Positions 35,350 through 45,045 of a DNA stretch of 64,000 nt are shown here, piece by piece. The DNA comes from Variovorax sp. PBL-E5 (lineage in GTDB: Bacteria; Pseudomonadota; Gammaproteobacteria; Burkholderiales; Burkholderiaceae_C). Within the stretch, counting starts at the first letter, position 1, and the number at the start of each line of letters is the position of its first letter. The DNA lies in assembly GCF_901827185.1 (NCBI RefSeq), contig NZ_LR594671.1, positions 2,852,001 to 2,916,000 on the forward strand, in the 5' to 3' direction. The notes under the pieces are model-generated. The model searched no databases, was not told the DNA's origin, and saw nothing but the letters and a program-made list of their open reading frames with translations. The translations under genes and the position numbers were made by a program.

Positions 35350-37338
35350 ATGGCGCCCCTTCCCCACCTGGTCCATCCCAAGTACCGCGCCGACATCGAC
35401 GGCCTGCGCGCGATCGCCGTGCTGTCGGTGGTCGGCGTGCATGCCTTTCCGGACTGGCTGCGCGGCGGCTTCATCGGCGTCGACATCTTCTTCGTCATCT
35501 CCGGCTTCCTGATCAGCACGATCATCATCGGCAGCCTGGAAGGCGAAGGCTTCAGCTACCGCGCGTTCTATGCGCGGCGCATCAAGCGGATCTTCCCGGC
35601 GCTGGTGCTGGTGCTGGCGGCGAGCCTGGCCTTCGGCTGGTTCGTGCTGCTGGCGGACGAATGGGAACAGCTCGGCAAGCACGTGGCAGCGGGCGCGGCC
35701 TTCGTCTCCAACTTCGCGTTCTGGAGCGAGGCCGGCTACTTCGACAACGCGGCCGAGACCAAGCCGCTCCTGCACCTGTGGTCGCTCGCGGTCGAAGAGC
35801 AGTTCTACATCCTGTGGCCGCTGCTGCTGGGCCTGGCCTGGCGGCGCAAGTGGAATCCACCGGCGGTGATCCTCGCGGTGGCGGCACTGTCCTTCGGCAT
35901 CAACGTCCTCACCATCCACAGCCATCCGACCGCGGCCTTCTACCTGCCGGCCTCGCGCTTCTGGGAGCTGATGGTCGGCGGCATGCTCGCGTACATCGTG
36001 CTGCACCGGCCGCAGTGGCTGTCGCGCGGCCGCGGGCTGCAATCGATCCTGGGCCTGTTGCTCATCGCATCGGGGCTGGTGCTGATCCGCAGCGGCAGCG
36101 CATTCCCCGGCTGGTGGGCGCTGCTGCCGACGCTGGGCGCGTTCTTCTGCATCGCGGCCGGTCCATCGGCATGGCTGAATCGCAGCCTGCTCTCCTCGCG
36201 CGTGCTGGTGGGGTTCGGCCTGATCAGCTATCCGCTCTATCTGTGGCATTGGCCGCTGCTGGTGTATGCGCGCATCCTCGAGGACGGCACGCCCAATCGC
36301 AGGGTCCGCTTGCTGGCGGTGCTGGCGAGCATCGCGCTGGCGTGGCTGAGCTATCGCTTCGTCGAACGCGCCGCGCGCCGCAGCGCGCGCGCGGCCGTGC
36401 TGCGGGTGCTGGTGATCGCGATGGTCGTCATCGCGGCGCTCGGCGCGCTGGCTGCCACGCAGCGGCTCGCGGCGCGGCATGGCGATCCGTACATCGGCCA
36501 GGTGATGGCTGCCGTCAAGGACTGGACCTACCCCGAAGGCCTCGCGCCGGCCGAGGTCGATGGCGAGAAGGTCTACCGCATCGGCCACGGCGCGCGCACG
36601 GTGCTGCTGTTCGGCGACAGCCACCTGGAACAGTACGGACCGCGGGCCGTCGAGCTCGCTCGCACGGCGCCCGACGCACTGGCCACCACCTACTTCGCGA
36701 CCTGGGGCGGCTGCGCGCCGATGCCCGGCGTGTTCGAGGACAAGAACGTCGACTGCGACAAGCGGCGCAGCGCGATGATCCGCTTGGCGCTCGACAGCCG
36801 CGTCGACGCGGTCGTGATCGGCGCCTGCTGGAACTGCTACTTCGTCAAGCAGACGCTGCCCAGTGCCACGCTGGCCGACAACGAGGGCTACTACTTCTTC
36901 GACGGCCGGAAGCGCCACGGCTTTCGCAATGGCGGCGACGGTGCCGAGCTGGCCTTCGCCTCGCTCGAATCGCTGCTGAAGGAACTCGCGACACGCAAGA
37001 CCGTGTACCTGATGCTCGACAACCCGATCGGCGACGAGTTCGATCCGAAGCGGCTCCTGCTCGGCGGCAGCCGGCTGGGGCGCATGGACGTCACCCGTTC
37101 GACGCCGACGACACCCTGGCCGCCGGCGCAGAAGCAGCTCTACCTGCGCCTGCGCCAACTCGCGCAAAAGACCGGCGCGATCGTCATCGATCCCGTGCCG
37201 GCGCTGTGCAAGGACGACCAGTGCATCCGGACCACGCCCGACGGCACGCCGATCTACAAGGACGGCGACCACCTGCGCTCGGACTACACGCGGCGCTTCG
37301 GGACCGAGATCGATGTCGCGCTGAAGAATTCCAGATAA
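35350..37338 (+). CDS. Acyltransferase family protein with C-terminal SGNH domain (OafA/YrhL-like)
   Basis: A 662-residue membrane protein. The N-terminal acyltransferase-3 domain (about 1-370, roughly ten membrane spans) begins YRADIDGLRAIAVLSVVGVHA and contains GGFIGVDIFFVISGFLIS. The C-terminal SGNH hydrolase-like domain has LLFGDSHLEQYGP near residue 420 and the DGDHLRSDYTRRF Asp/His motif near 640. Proteins of this layout O-acetylate cell-surface polysaccharides or peptidoglycan. It follows thiE by 9 bp and is likely co-transcribed with thi genes without a clear functional link. Confidence 0.9.
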   Translation: MAPLPHLVHPKYRADIDGLRAIAVLSVVGVHAFPDWLRGGFIGVDIFFVISGFLISTIIIGSLEGEGFSYRAFYARRIKRIFPALVLVLAASLAFGWFVLLADEWEQLGKHVAAGAAFVSNFAFWSEAGYFDNAAETKPLLHLWSLAVEEQFYILWPLLLGLAWRRKWNPPAVILAVAALSFGINVLTIHSHPTAAFYLPASRFWELMVGGMLAYIVLHRPQWLSRGRGLQSILGLLLIASGLVLIRSGSAFPGWWALLPTLGAFFCIAAGPSAWLNRSLLSSRVLVGFGLISYPLYLWHWPLLVYARILEDGTPNRRVRLLAVLASIALAWLSYRFVERAARRSARAAVLRVLVIAMVVIAALGALAATQRLAARHGDPYIGQVMAAVKDWTYPEGLAPAEVDGEKVYRIGHGARTVLLFGDSHLEQYGPRAVELARTAPDALATTYFATWGGCAPMPGVFEDKNVDCDKRRSAMIRLALDSRVDAVVIGACWNCYFVKQTLPSATLADNEGYYFFDGRKRHGFRNGGDGAELAFASLESLLKELATRKTVYLMLDNPIGDEFDPKRLLLGGSRLGRMDVTRSTPTTPWPPAQKQLYLRLRQLAQKTGAIVIDPVPALCKDDQCIRTTPDGTPIYKDGDHLRSDYTRRFGTEIDVALKNSR

Positions 37339-37428
37339 GCGGGGAACCTATTGCGCGCTGGCCGACCCGTAACAAGGGTGAAGCACATCAGGTTGCAAAA
37401 CAACCAATAAGCCAGGAGACATCCACCC

Positions 37429-38640
37429 ATGCGCATCCATCGTTCGCCCCTCTTTCCTGCACTTCTGACGGTCGCCATGACCACCCTGCCCGCAGCCGCG
37501 GCGTTCGCACAGGACGTGGTGCTCGGCGCATCGGTCCAGCTCACCGGGCCGGTCGCCAACACCGGCCGCTACTACCGCGACGCCTACCAGCTCGCGATCG
37601 ACAAGATCAATGCGGCCGGCGGCGTGAAGATCGGCGGCACGGCGCACAAGCTGGCGCTCAAGCTCTACGACAACCAGTCCGACGTGAACCTGAGCGTGCG
37701 CCAATACACGCAGCTGGTCTCGCAGGACAAGGTCAACCTGCTGCTCGGGCCCTTCGCGAGCAACTTCGCACTCGCCGATTCGGCCGTGTCGGAAAAATAC
37801 AAGGTGCCGATGGTGCAAGGCGGCGGCGCATCGGACCAGATCTTCTCGCGCAAGTTCAAGTACATCTTCGGCACGCTGGCACCGGCCAGCAACTATTTCG
37901 GCAGCACGATCGACATGCTCAAGTCGCTCAAGCCGGTGCCCAGGAGCGTGGCACTGCTGTATGCCGATGATGCCTTCGACGTCTCGGTCGCCGGGGGCAC
38001 GCGGCCGATGCTCAAGAAGGCCGGCTTCGACACCGTGATGGACGAGCGCTACAGCACCAACGCGACCGACTTCAATTCGCTGCTCTCGCAGGTCAAGAGC
38101 AAGAACGTGGACGTCGTGCTGGTGGCCGGCCACGAGACCGAGATCCTGAACTTCGTGCGCCAGGCCAAGAGCCTCGCGGTCGCGCCGAAGCTCTATTCGT
38201 TCACCGTCGGCGTGCCGAGCGAGGACTTCCGCAAGGCGCTTGGCAAGGACGCCGACTACGCCTTCGGCATGACCGCCTGGCTGCCCAGCACGACGCTCAA
38301 GGACCGCTGGTTCGGCGACGCGCAGAAGTTCGCCGACGAATACAAGGCCAAGTTCGGCTACGACCCCGACTACCACGCGGCCTCGGGCGCCGCGGACGTC
38401 GAGGCCATCGTGCAGGCGATCGAAACCGCCGGCAGCATCGATCCGGCGAAGGTGCGCGACGCGCTGGCCAAGAGCAAGTTCGACAGCCTCTACGGCCCGA
38501 TCGCCTTCAGCCCCGAGGGCCAGATCGACCTGCCTCAGGTCGTGATCCAGGTACAGGGCGACAAGCTGGTCGAGATCTACGGCGCCAAGGGCGGCGTCAA
38601 CGCACCCAAGTACCCGATGCCGGCCTGGAACGCGCGCTGA
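37429..38640 (+). CDS. Branched-chain amino acid-type ABC transporter substrate-binding protein
   Basis: A periplasmic receptor of 403 residues in the LivK/type-I periplasmic-binding family. The signal peptide ends near [34 protein letters not shown] and [23 protein letters not shown] fit the Leu/Ile/Val-binding fold. Four transporter genes follow in order. The ligand could be an amino acid, amide, urea or aromatic acid; the sequence does not decide. Confidence 0.9.
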   Translation: MRIHRSPLFPALLTVAMTTLPAAAAFAQDVVLGASVQLTGPVANTGRYYRDAYQLAIDKINAAGGVKIGGTAHKLALKLYDNQSDVNLSVRQYTQLVSQDKVNLLLGPFASNFALADSAVSEKYKVPMVQGGGASDQIFSRKFKYIFGTLAPASNYFGSTIDMLKSLKPVPRSVALLYADDAFDVSVAGGTRPMLKKAGFDTVMDERYSTNATDFNSLLSQVKSKNVDVVLVAGHETEILNFVRQAKSLAVAPKLYSFTVGVPSEDFRKALGKDADYAFGMTAWLPSTTLKDRWFGDAQKFADEYKAKFGYDPDYHAASGAADVEAIVQAIETAGSIDPAKVRDALAKSKFDSLYGPIAFSPEGQIDLPQVVIQVQGDKLVEIYGAKGGVNAPKYPMPAWNAR

Positions 38641-38665
38641 GCGGCCGCGTTCCGGACAGCAGGTC

Positions 38666-39529
38666 ATGGATCTCTTCGCGCAGATCGTCGTCAACGGCAT
38701 TCTGCAAGGCGGCCTCTATGCGGTGATGGCGCTCGGGCTGGCGCTGGTGTGGGGCGTGCTCAACATCGTCAACCTGGCGCACGGCGCCTTCATCATGCTG
38801 GGCGGGTACCTGTCGTGGTATCTCTACACCGACGCCCACATCGATCCCTTCGTGGGGCTGCCGATCACCGCGGTCGCGATGTTCTGCCTGGGCTATCTGA
38901 TGCAGCGCAGCGTGCTCAACCTGGTGGTGCGCGCGCCGATGTTCAACACGCTGTTGATCACCTTCGGCCTCGAGGTCGTGCTGACCTACCTCGCGCAGCT
39001 CGCCTTCTCGGCCGACTTCCGCACCATCAATCCGCCCTATGCGGGCAACAGCGTCGCGTGGTTCGGCATCGTGCTGCCGGTGGTGCGGCTGATCGCCTTC
39101 GCGATCGCGATCGTGCTGACCGTCGGCATGTGGCTGTTCCTGCTGCACACGCGCCTCGGCCGCGCGATCCGCGCGACGGCGCAGAACCTGGTCGCGGCGC
39201 GGCTCTACGGCGTCGAGCCGCGGCATCTCTACGCGGTGACCTTCGGCCTCGGCATCGCGCTGGCCGGCGCGGCCGGCGGCCTCTATGGCACGGTGTCGCA
39301 GGTCAATCCCTACATCGGCGCATCCCTGACCGCCAAATCCTTCGCGATCGCGATCATCGGCGGGCTCGACAATCCGCTCGGCGTGATCGTCGGCGGCCTC
39401 TTCCTCGGCCTCATCGAGGCGCTCGCCACGCTCTACATCGGACCGACCTTCGCCGATGTCGCGAGCTTCGGCGTGCTGCTGCTGGTGCTGGTCGTCAGGC
39501 CGAGCGGCCTCCTGGGGAAGACGGCATGA
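38666..39529 (+). CDS. Branched-chain amino acid-type ABC permease (LivH-like)
   Basis: A 287-residue inner-membrane permease. QIVVNGILQGGLYAVMALGLALVWGV and NIVNLAHGAFIMLGGYL are the LivH hallmarks. It starts 25 bp after the receptor gene and overlaps the second permease gene by 4 bp (ATGA). Confidence 0.92.
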   Translation: MDLFAQIVVNGILQGGLYAVMALGLALVWGVLNIVNLAHGAFIMLGGYLSWYLYTDAHIDPFVGLPITAVAMFCLGYLMQRSVLNLVVRAPMFNTLLITFGLEVVLTYLAQLAFSADFRTINPPYAGNSVAWFGIVLPVVRLIAFAIAIVLTVGMWLFLLHTRLGRAIRATAQNLVAARLYGVEPRHLYAVTFGLGIALAGAAGGLYGTVSQVNPYIGASLTAKSFAIAIIGGLDNPLGVIVGGLFLGLIEALATLYIGPTFADVASFGVLLLVLVVRPSGLLGKTA

Positions 39530-40473
39530 AGACGTTGCGCATCGCGCTCATCCTCGCCGCGTTGGTCGCGCTGGCGGGCGTGCCCTGGTACGGCTCCGAC
39601 GTGGTGATCCAGTTCGGCATCAGCACGCTGCTCTTGGCTGTGCTGGCGCAGGGCTGGAACATCATCGGCGGCTATACCGGCTATGCGTCCTTCGGCAACT
39701 CGGTCTTCTACGGGCTGGGCAGCTACGGCGTCGCCATCGCGATGGTGCAGTGGAACCTGTCTTTCGGCGTCGGGCTGGCCTTCGGCGCGCTGCTGGCGGT
39801 GGTGTTCGCGTTCGCGCTCGGACTGCCGGTGCTGCGGCTCAAGGGCCACTACTTCGCGATCGCGACGCTGGCGCTGGCGCAGGTGATGACGGCGATCGTC
39901 TCCAACATCCCGCTCGCCGGCCAGAACGTCGGGCTGGTGCTGCCGCCGCTCAACAACGACGCCCTCTTCTACGAATCCGCGCTGGCCCTGCTGGTGGCGG
40001 CGACGCTGACCATCTTCTGGATCACGCGCAGCCGCTTCGGCTTCGGCCTGATCGCGATCCGCGAGAACGAGGAAGGTGCCGCGGTGATGGGCGTCAACAC
40101 GACCCTCTACAAGGTGCTCGCCTTCGCGCTCTCGGGCCTGTTCAGCGCGCTGGCCGGCGGCATCCATGCCTACTGGATCACCTTCCTCGATCCGGCGAGC
40201 GCCTTCGACATCACGCTCAACGTGCAGATGATCATCATGGCCGTCTTCGGCGGACCGGGCACCGTGTTCGGACCGATCGTCGGCGCCTTCTCGCTGTCTG
40301 CCATCTCGGAGATCCTGTCGAGCAAGGTGACCAGCATCGCGGGCCTCTTCTTCGGCGTGGTCATCGTCGCGGCGGTGGTGCTGATGCCGCGCGGCCTGGC
40401 CGACATGCTGCGGCGCGCCAAGGTCAGCGGCTGGCGCTATTTCATCGAGAACATCAGGGCCCATCGGTTATGA
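39526..40473 (+). CDS. Branched-chain amino acid-type ABC permease (LivM-like)
   Basis: A 315-residue second permease. GWNIIGGYTGYASFGNSVFYGLGSY, LRLKGHYFAIATLALAQ and ENEEGAAVMGVNTTLYKV are LivM family marks, with about nine hydrophobic segments. Starts and ends in 4-bp overlaps with its neighbours, so translation is coupled along the operon. Confidence 0.92.
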   Translation: MKTLRIALILAALVALAGVPWYGSDVVIQFGISTLLLAVLAQGWNIIGGYTGYASFGNSVFYGLGSYGVAIAMVQWNLSFGVGLAFGALLAVVFAFALGLPVLRLKGHYFAIATLALAQVMTAIVSNIPLAGQNVGLVLPPLNNDALFYESALALLVAATLTIFWITRSRFGFGLIAIRENEEGAAVMGVNTTLYKVLAFALSGLFSALAGGIHAYWITFLDPASAFDITLNVQMIIMAVFGGPGTVFGPIVGAFSLSAISEILSSKVTSIAGLFFGVVIVAAVVLMPRGLADMLRRAKVSGWRYFIENIRAHRL

Positions 40474-41204
40474 CCGCGCAACTCGAAGTCCGCCGCACGA
40501 CGCGGCGCTTTGCGGGGCTGGTGGCCGTCAACGACGTCAGCTTCTCGCTGCAGCCGGGCGAGATCCTCGGCCTGATCGGCCCGAACGGCGCCGGCAAGAC
40601 CACGCTCATCAGCCTGATCAGCGGCACGCTGGACATGGGCGACGGCGAGATCCTGTTCCAGGGCGAACGCATCGACGCCATGCCGGCCTTCCGCCGCGCG
40701 CGCCTGGGCATCGGCCGCACCTTCCAGATCATGCGGCCGTTCCCGGGCCTGTCGGTGCTCGACAACGTGGCCGTCGGCGCGCTGTTCGGACGCGGCGGCG
40801 GACAGTCCAGGCTGGCGCTGGCGCGCGAACAGGCGCGTGCCTGCCTCGACTTCGTCGGTATGGGAAAGGCCGTGGACCAGCGCGCCGAGGAACTCGGCGG
40901 CCCCGGCCGCAAGCGCCTCGAACTGGCGAAGGCGCTGGCCATGCAGCCCAAGGTGCTGCTGTGCGACGAGGTGATGGCAGGGCTCAACAATGTCGAGATC
41001 GACGAGGTGATCGACATCATCCGCAAGGTGCGCGCGCAGGGGATCAGCGTGCTCGTGATCGAGCATGTGATCCGCGCGATCAAGACCCTGTCCGACCGCC
41101 TGCTGGTGCTGCACCATGGCGAGAAGATCGCCGACGGCGCGCCCGACGATGTGCTGGCCGATCCTGCGGTGGTGCAGGCCTATCTCGGGAAGAAGCGCAC
41201 ATGA
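40470..41204 (+). CDS. ABC transporter ATP-binding protein (LivG-like)
   Basis: A 244-residue ATPase. Walker A is GPNGAGKTT and Walker B is KVLLCDEVMAGL. The signature region reads LGGPGRKRLELAKALA in place of a canonical LSGGQ, a variation seen in some LivG proteins. GRTFQIMRPFPGLSVLDNVAVGALFG is typical of the LivG branch. It overlaps both neighbours by 4 bp. Confidence 0.92.
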   Translation: MTAQLEVRRTTRRFAGLVAVNDVSFSLQPGEILGLIGPNGAGKTTLISLISGTLDMGDGEILFQGERIDAMPAFRRARLGIGRTFQIMRPFPGLSVLDNVAVGALFGRGGGQSRLALAREQARACLDFVGMGKAVDQRAEELGGPGRKRLELAKALAMQPKVLLCDEVMAGLNNVEIDEVIDIIRKVRAQGISVLVIEHVIRAIKTLSDRLLVLHHGEKIADGAPDDVLADPAVVQAYLGKKRT

Positions 41205-41932
41205 ACGCCATTGCCACAGCCGCGCCGCTGCTGCAGGTCAAGGGCCTGAGCGCGGGCTATGGCGAGATGCTCGCGCTGCACGAGGTCGACCTCGAAATCC
41301 ACGCGGCCGAGATCGTTGCCCTGGTCGGCAGCAACGGCGCCGGCAAGACGACGCTGCTGCGCGCCCTGTCGCGCGTGCTGCCCGCGGCCGGCGGCAGCAT
41401 CGTGCTCAAGGGCGAGGAGCTGACCGGATTGACGCCCGACCAGGCCTTCGCGCATGGCCTGGTGCAGGTGCCCGAGGGCCGGCAGCTGTTCGACCGCATG
41501 ACGGTGCAGGACAACCTGCTGATGGGCGCCTACCTGCGTCGCGACAAGGCAGCCGTCACACGCGATCTCGACCGGATGTACGCGCTCTTTCCGCGCCTTT
41601 CGGAACGCCGCCGCCAATTGGCGGGCAGCATGTCGGGCGGCGAGCAGCAGATGTGCGCGATGGCGCGCGCACTGATGGCCGCACCGATGCTGATGATGGT
41701 CGACGAGATGAGCCTCGGCCTTGCGCCGGTCGTCGTGCAGCAGCTGATGGAGGTGCTGGCATCGATCCGCGCCGAGGGCGTGACGGTGCTGCTGGTGGAG
41801 CAGGACATCCATCTCGCGCTGTCGGGCGCCGACCGCGGCTACGTGCTCGAGACCGGGCGCATCGTGCGCAGCGGGCCGGCCAGGGAATTGATCGACGACC
41901 CGGCGGTGCGCAACGCCTACCTGGGCCTTTGA
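41201..41932 (+). CDS. ABC transporter ATP-binding protein (LivF-like)
   Basis: A 243-residue ATPase, last gene of the transporter operon. Walker A GSNGAGKTT, signature MSGGEQQ, Walker B LMMVDEMSLGLAP. The LVQVPEGRQLFDRMTVQDNL segment is diagnostic of LivF. It is convergent with the RND operon, with 34 bp between the two stop codons. Confidence 0.92.
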   Translation: MNAIATAAPLLQVKGLSAGYGEMLALHEVDLEIHAAEIVALVGSNGAGKTTLLRALSRVLPAAGGSIVLKGEELTGLTPDQAFAHGLVQVPEGRQLFDRMTVQDNLLMGAYLRRDKAAVTRDLDRMYALFPRLSERRRQLAGSMSGGEQQMCAMARALMAAPMLMMVDEMSLGLAPVVVQQLMEVLASIRAEGVTVLLVEQDIHLALSGADRGYVLETGRIVRSGPARELIDDPAVRNAYLGL

Positions 41933-41966
41933 CCCGGATCTCACCCGGGCCGGCGCGCCCTCTTCT

Positions 41967-44900
41967 TCAGGCCTCGGCCAACGCTTGCGGCGCGGGGCCG
42001 GCAGCGGCCTCGTTGTCGTGCTGGTGCTGGGCCGCCAGCGCCAGGTACATCGCGGGCACCACGAACAGCGTGAACAGCGTGCCGATCGACAGGCCGCTGA
42101 AAATCACGATGCCCATCGCCTGCCGCCCGGCCGCGCCGGCACCCGAGGCGATGACCAGCGGCAGCACGCCGAACACCATCGCCGCCGTGGTCATCAGGAT
42201 CGGGCGCAGCCGCGTGCCGGCGGCTTCGATCACCGCATCGAGCTTGCTCTTGCCGGTGCGCTGCAGCCGGTTGGCGACCTCCACGATCAGGATCCCGTGC
42301 TTGCTGATCAGCCCCATCAGCGTGACCAGCCCGACCTCGGTGTAGATGTTCATCGACGCGAAGCCGAGGAAGATGAAGATCATCGCGCCGAACAGCGCCA
42401 GCGGCACCGACACCAGGATCACGATCGGATCGCGGAAGCTCTCGAACTGCGCGGCCAGCGCCAGGAAGACGATGATCAGCGCGAACGCGAAGGTCACGGC
42501 GAAGTTGCCCGACTCCTGCTGGAACTGGCGCGACTGGCCCGAGTAGTCGACCGTGTAGCCGGTCGGCGCGATCTGCTTCACCAGGCCCCGCAGGTACTCC
42601 AGCGTCTCGCCCTGCGCACCGCTGGGCACGCCCGAGATGGTCACCGAGTTGAGCTGCTGGAAGTGGTTCACCGACTCCGGCTGCACCGTGTATTGCAGGC
42701 TCGCGACCGTGCTGGCCGGCACCACGCCGTTCGGCGTCTTGATGTAGAAGTTCAGCGTGTCGGAGGGGTTGAGCCGGTCGACCTGCAGCACCTGCGGGAT
42801 CACCTTGTACGAGCGGCCCGCGATCGAGAAGTAGTTGACGAAGCCGCCGCCCAGCGCAGCGCCGAGCGCATTGCCCACGTCCTGCTGCGTGATGCCGAGC
42901 GAGGCGGTCTTGTCGCGGTCGACGACCACGGTGGCCTGCGGCTTGTCGAGTTTCAGGTCGGCATCGATGTAGTAGAACTTCTTGTCGGCGCGCGCGCGGT
43001 CCATCACCTGTTGCGCGATGGTGTTGAGGTTCTCGAAGGGCTCGGTGGTGTTGATCACGAACTGCACCGGCAGCCCGGAGGCGCCCGGCAGCGCCGGGAA
43101 CTGGAAGGCCGCCACGCGCGCGCCGGCGATGCCATTCCAGCGCTGCTGCAGTTCGGACTGGATGTCGTGCGCGCTGCGCGAGCGCTGGTCCCAGGGCTTG
43201 AGCAGCACGCCGGCGATGCCGGTGTTGGTGCTGGGCACGCCGGTCAGCTGGAACATCTGCGCGTACTCGGGAATGGCCTTCGCGATCTTGAAGATCTGGT
43301 CGGCGTAGGTCTGCATCTGATCGATGGTCGCGGTCGGCGGGCCCTGGATCTGCGACAGCACGATGCCCTGGTCTTCTTCCGGCGCAAGCTCGAACTTCGA
43401 CATCTTGAACATCAGGCCGAGGCACAGGATGAGGATCACGCCCATCACGATCAGCACCGGCCAGGTCCGCAGCAGGCTGCGCAACACGGACTGGTAGCCG
43501 TGGTGCACGCGCTCGAAGGTGCGCTCGATCGCCATCGCGAACTTGCCGCTGTCCTGCTCGGGCTTGAAGAAGCGCGAGCACATCATCGGCGACAGCGTCA
43601 GCGCGATCACACCTGACACCGCCACTGCGCCGGCCAGCGTGAAGGCGAACTCGGTGAACAGCGCACCCGTGAGGCCGCCCTGGAAGCCGATCGGCACGTA
43701 CACCGCGACCAGCACCACCGTCATCGCCAGGATCGGCCCGCTGAGTTCGCGTGCCGCGATGAAGGCCGCCTCCATCGCCGACTTTCCCTCCCGCATGTGG
43801 CGGTCGACGTTCTCGACCACGATGATGGCGTCGTCCACCACCAGGCCGATGGCCAGCACCAGCGCGAGCAGCGTCAACAGGTTGATCGAGTAGCCCAGCA
43901 TCAGCATGACGAAGAAGGTGCCGATGAGCGACAGCGGCATCGCGATCACCGGCACCAGCACCGCCCGGAAACTGCCGAGGAACAGGAAGATCACCACCGT
44001 CACGATCAAGAGCGCCTCGACCAGCGTCTTCACGACCTCGGTGATCGAGGTGTTGATGAAGTCGGTCGAGTCGTAGACGATCTCGCCGGTCAGGCCGCTG
44101 GGCAGCTGGCTCTGCACGTCGGGGAACACCTTGCGCACGCGCTCGGCCACGTCGAGGATGTTGGCCTCGGGCGCGACCTTGATGCCGACGAACACCGAAC
44201 GCACGCCGTTGAAGGCGACGTTGAAGTCGTAGTTCTCGGAGCCCAGCGTGACCGTGGCCACGTCCTGCAGTCGCACGATCGCGCTGCCGCTGCTCTTGAT
44301 GGCGAGCTGCTTGAACTCGTCGACCGAGTGCAGCGAGGTGCCCGCGGTCAGCGGCACGGTGACGGCTTGCCCCTTGCTCGAGCCGACCGCTGCCAGGAAG
44401 TTGTTGGCCGCGAGTGCGGCGCTCACGTCGGCCGCGGTCACGCCGTAGGCCGCCATGCGCGAGGCATCGAGCCAGGCGCGCAGCGCGAAGGTGCGGGCGC
44501 CGAGGATTTCCGCCGTCTGCACGCCATCGATGGCATTGAGCTTGGGCTGCACCACGCGCACCAGGTAGTCGGTGACGTTGTTGTTGGCCAGCGTGTCGCT
44601 GTAGAAGCCGATGTACATGGCATCGGTGGTCTGGCCGGTCTGCACCGTCAGCACCGGCTGCTGGGCCTGCGGCGGCAGCTGGTTCTTGACCGAGGCGACC
44701 TGCGTGTTGATCTCGGTCAGCGCGCGGTTGGCGTCATAGTTCAGGCGCAGCGTCGCGGTGATGGTCGACACGCCGCTGATGCTCGACGACGACAGGTAGT
44801 CGATGCCCTGCGCCTGCGAGACCGCGGCCTCGAGCGGCTGCGTGATGAAGCCGGCCACGGTCGCGGCGTCGGCGCCGTAGTAGGCGGTGGTGATGGTGAC

Positions 44901-45032
44901 CACCGCGTTCTGCGTGCGCGGGTACTGGTTGATCGGCAGGCCGAACAGCGCACGCAGCCCGAGCACGACGATCAGCAGGCTGACCACCGTCGCCAGCACC
45001 GGCCGGCGGATGAAGATGTCGGTGAAGTTCAT
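41967..45032 (-). CDS. RND efflux transporter permease (HAE-1 family)
   Basis: A 1021-residue inner-membrane drug/proton antiporter of the AcrB/MexF type. The N-terminus MNFTDIFIRRPVLATVVSLLIVVLGL, the proton-relay LVVDDAIIVVENVDRHM (paired aspartates in the fourth membrane span), the large periplasmic loops and the C-terminal GVLPLVIASGAGAAGRQAMG are all present. It is the third gene of a leftward operon (outer membrane channel, adaptor, pump). Substrate range is unknown. Confidence 0.94.
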   Translation of the reverse strand: MNFTDIFIRRPVLATVVSLLIVVLGLRALFGLPINQYPRTQNAVVTITTAYYGADAATVAGFITQPLEAAVSQAQGIDYLSSSSISGVSTITATLRLNYDANRALTEINTQVASVKNQLPPQAQQPVLTVQTGQTTDAMYIGFYSDTLANNNVTDYLVRVVQPKLNAIDGVQTAEILGARTFALRAWLDASRMAAYGVTAADVSAALAANNFLAAVGSSKGQAVTVPLTAGTSLHSVDEFKQLAIKSSGSAIVRLQDVATVTLGSENYDFNVAFNGVRSVFVGIKVAPEANILDVAERVRKVFPDVQSQLPSGLTGEIVYDSTDFINTSITEVVKTLVEALLIVTVVIFLFLGSFRAVLVPVIAMPLSLIGTFFVMLMLGYSINLLTLLALVLAIGLVVDDAIIVVENVDRHMREGKSAMEAAFIAARELSGPILAMTVVLVAVYVPIGFQGGLTGALFTEFAFTLAGAVAVSGVIALTLSPMMCSRFFKPEQDSGKFAMAIERTFERVHHGYQSVLRSLLRTWPVLIVMGVILILCLGLMFKMSKFELAPEEDQGIVLSQIQGPPTATIDQMQTYADQIFKIAKAIPEYAQMFQLTGVPSTNTGIAGVLLKPWDQRSRSAHDIQSELQQRWNGIAGARVAAFQFPALPGASGLPVQFVINTTEPFENLNTIAQQVMDRARADKKFYYIDADLKLDKPQATVVVDRDKTASLGITQQDVGNALGAALGGGFVNYFSIAGRSYKVIPQVLQVDRLNPSDTLNFYIKTPNGVVPASTVASLQYTVQPESVNHFQQLNSVTISGVPSGAQGETLEYLRGLVKQIAPTGYTVDYSGQSRQFQQESGNFAVTFAFALIIVFLALAAQFESFRDPIVILVSVPLALFGAMIFIFLGFASMNIYTEVGLVTLMGLISKHGILIVEVANRLQRTGKSKLDAVIEAAGTRLRPILMTTAAMVFGVLPLVIASGAGAAGRQAMGIVIFSGLSIGTLFTLFVVPAMYLALAAQHQHDNEAAAGPAPQALAEA

Positions 45033-45045
45033 GCGATGGCCTTCT

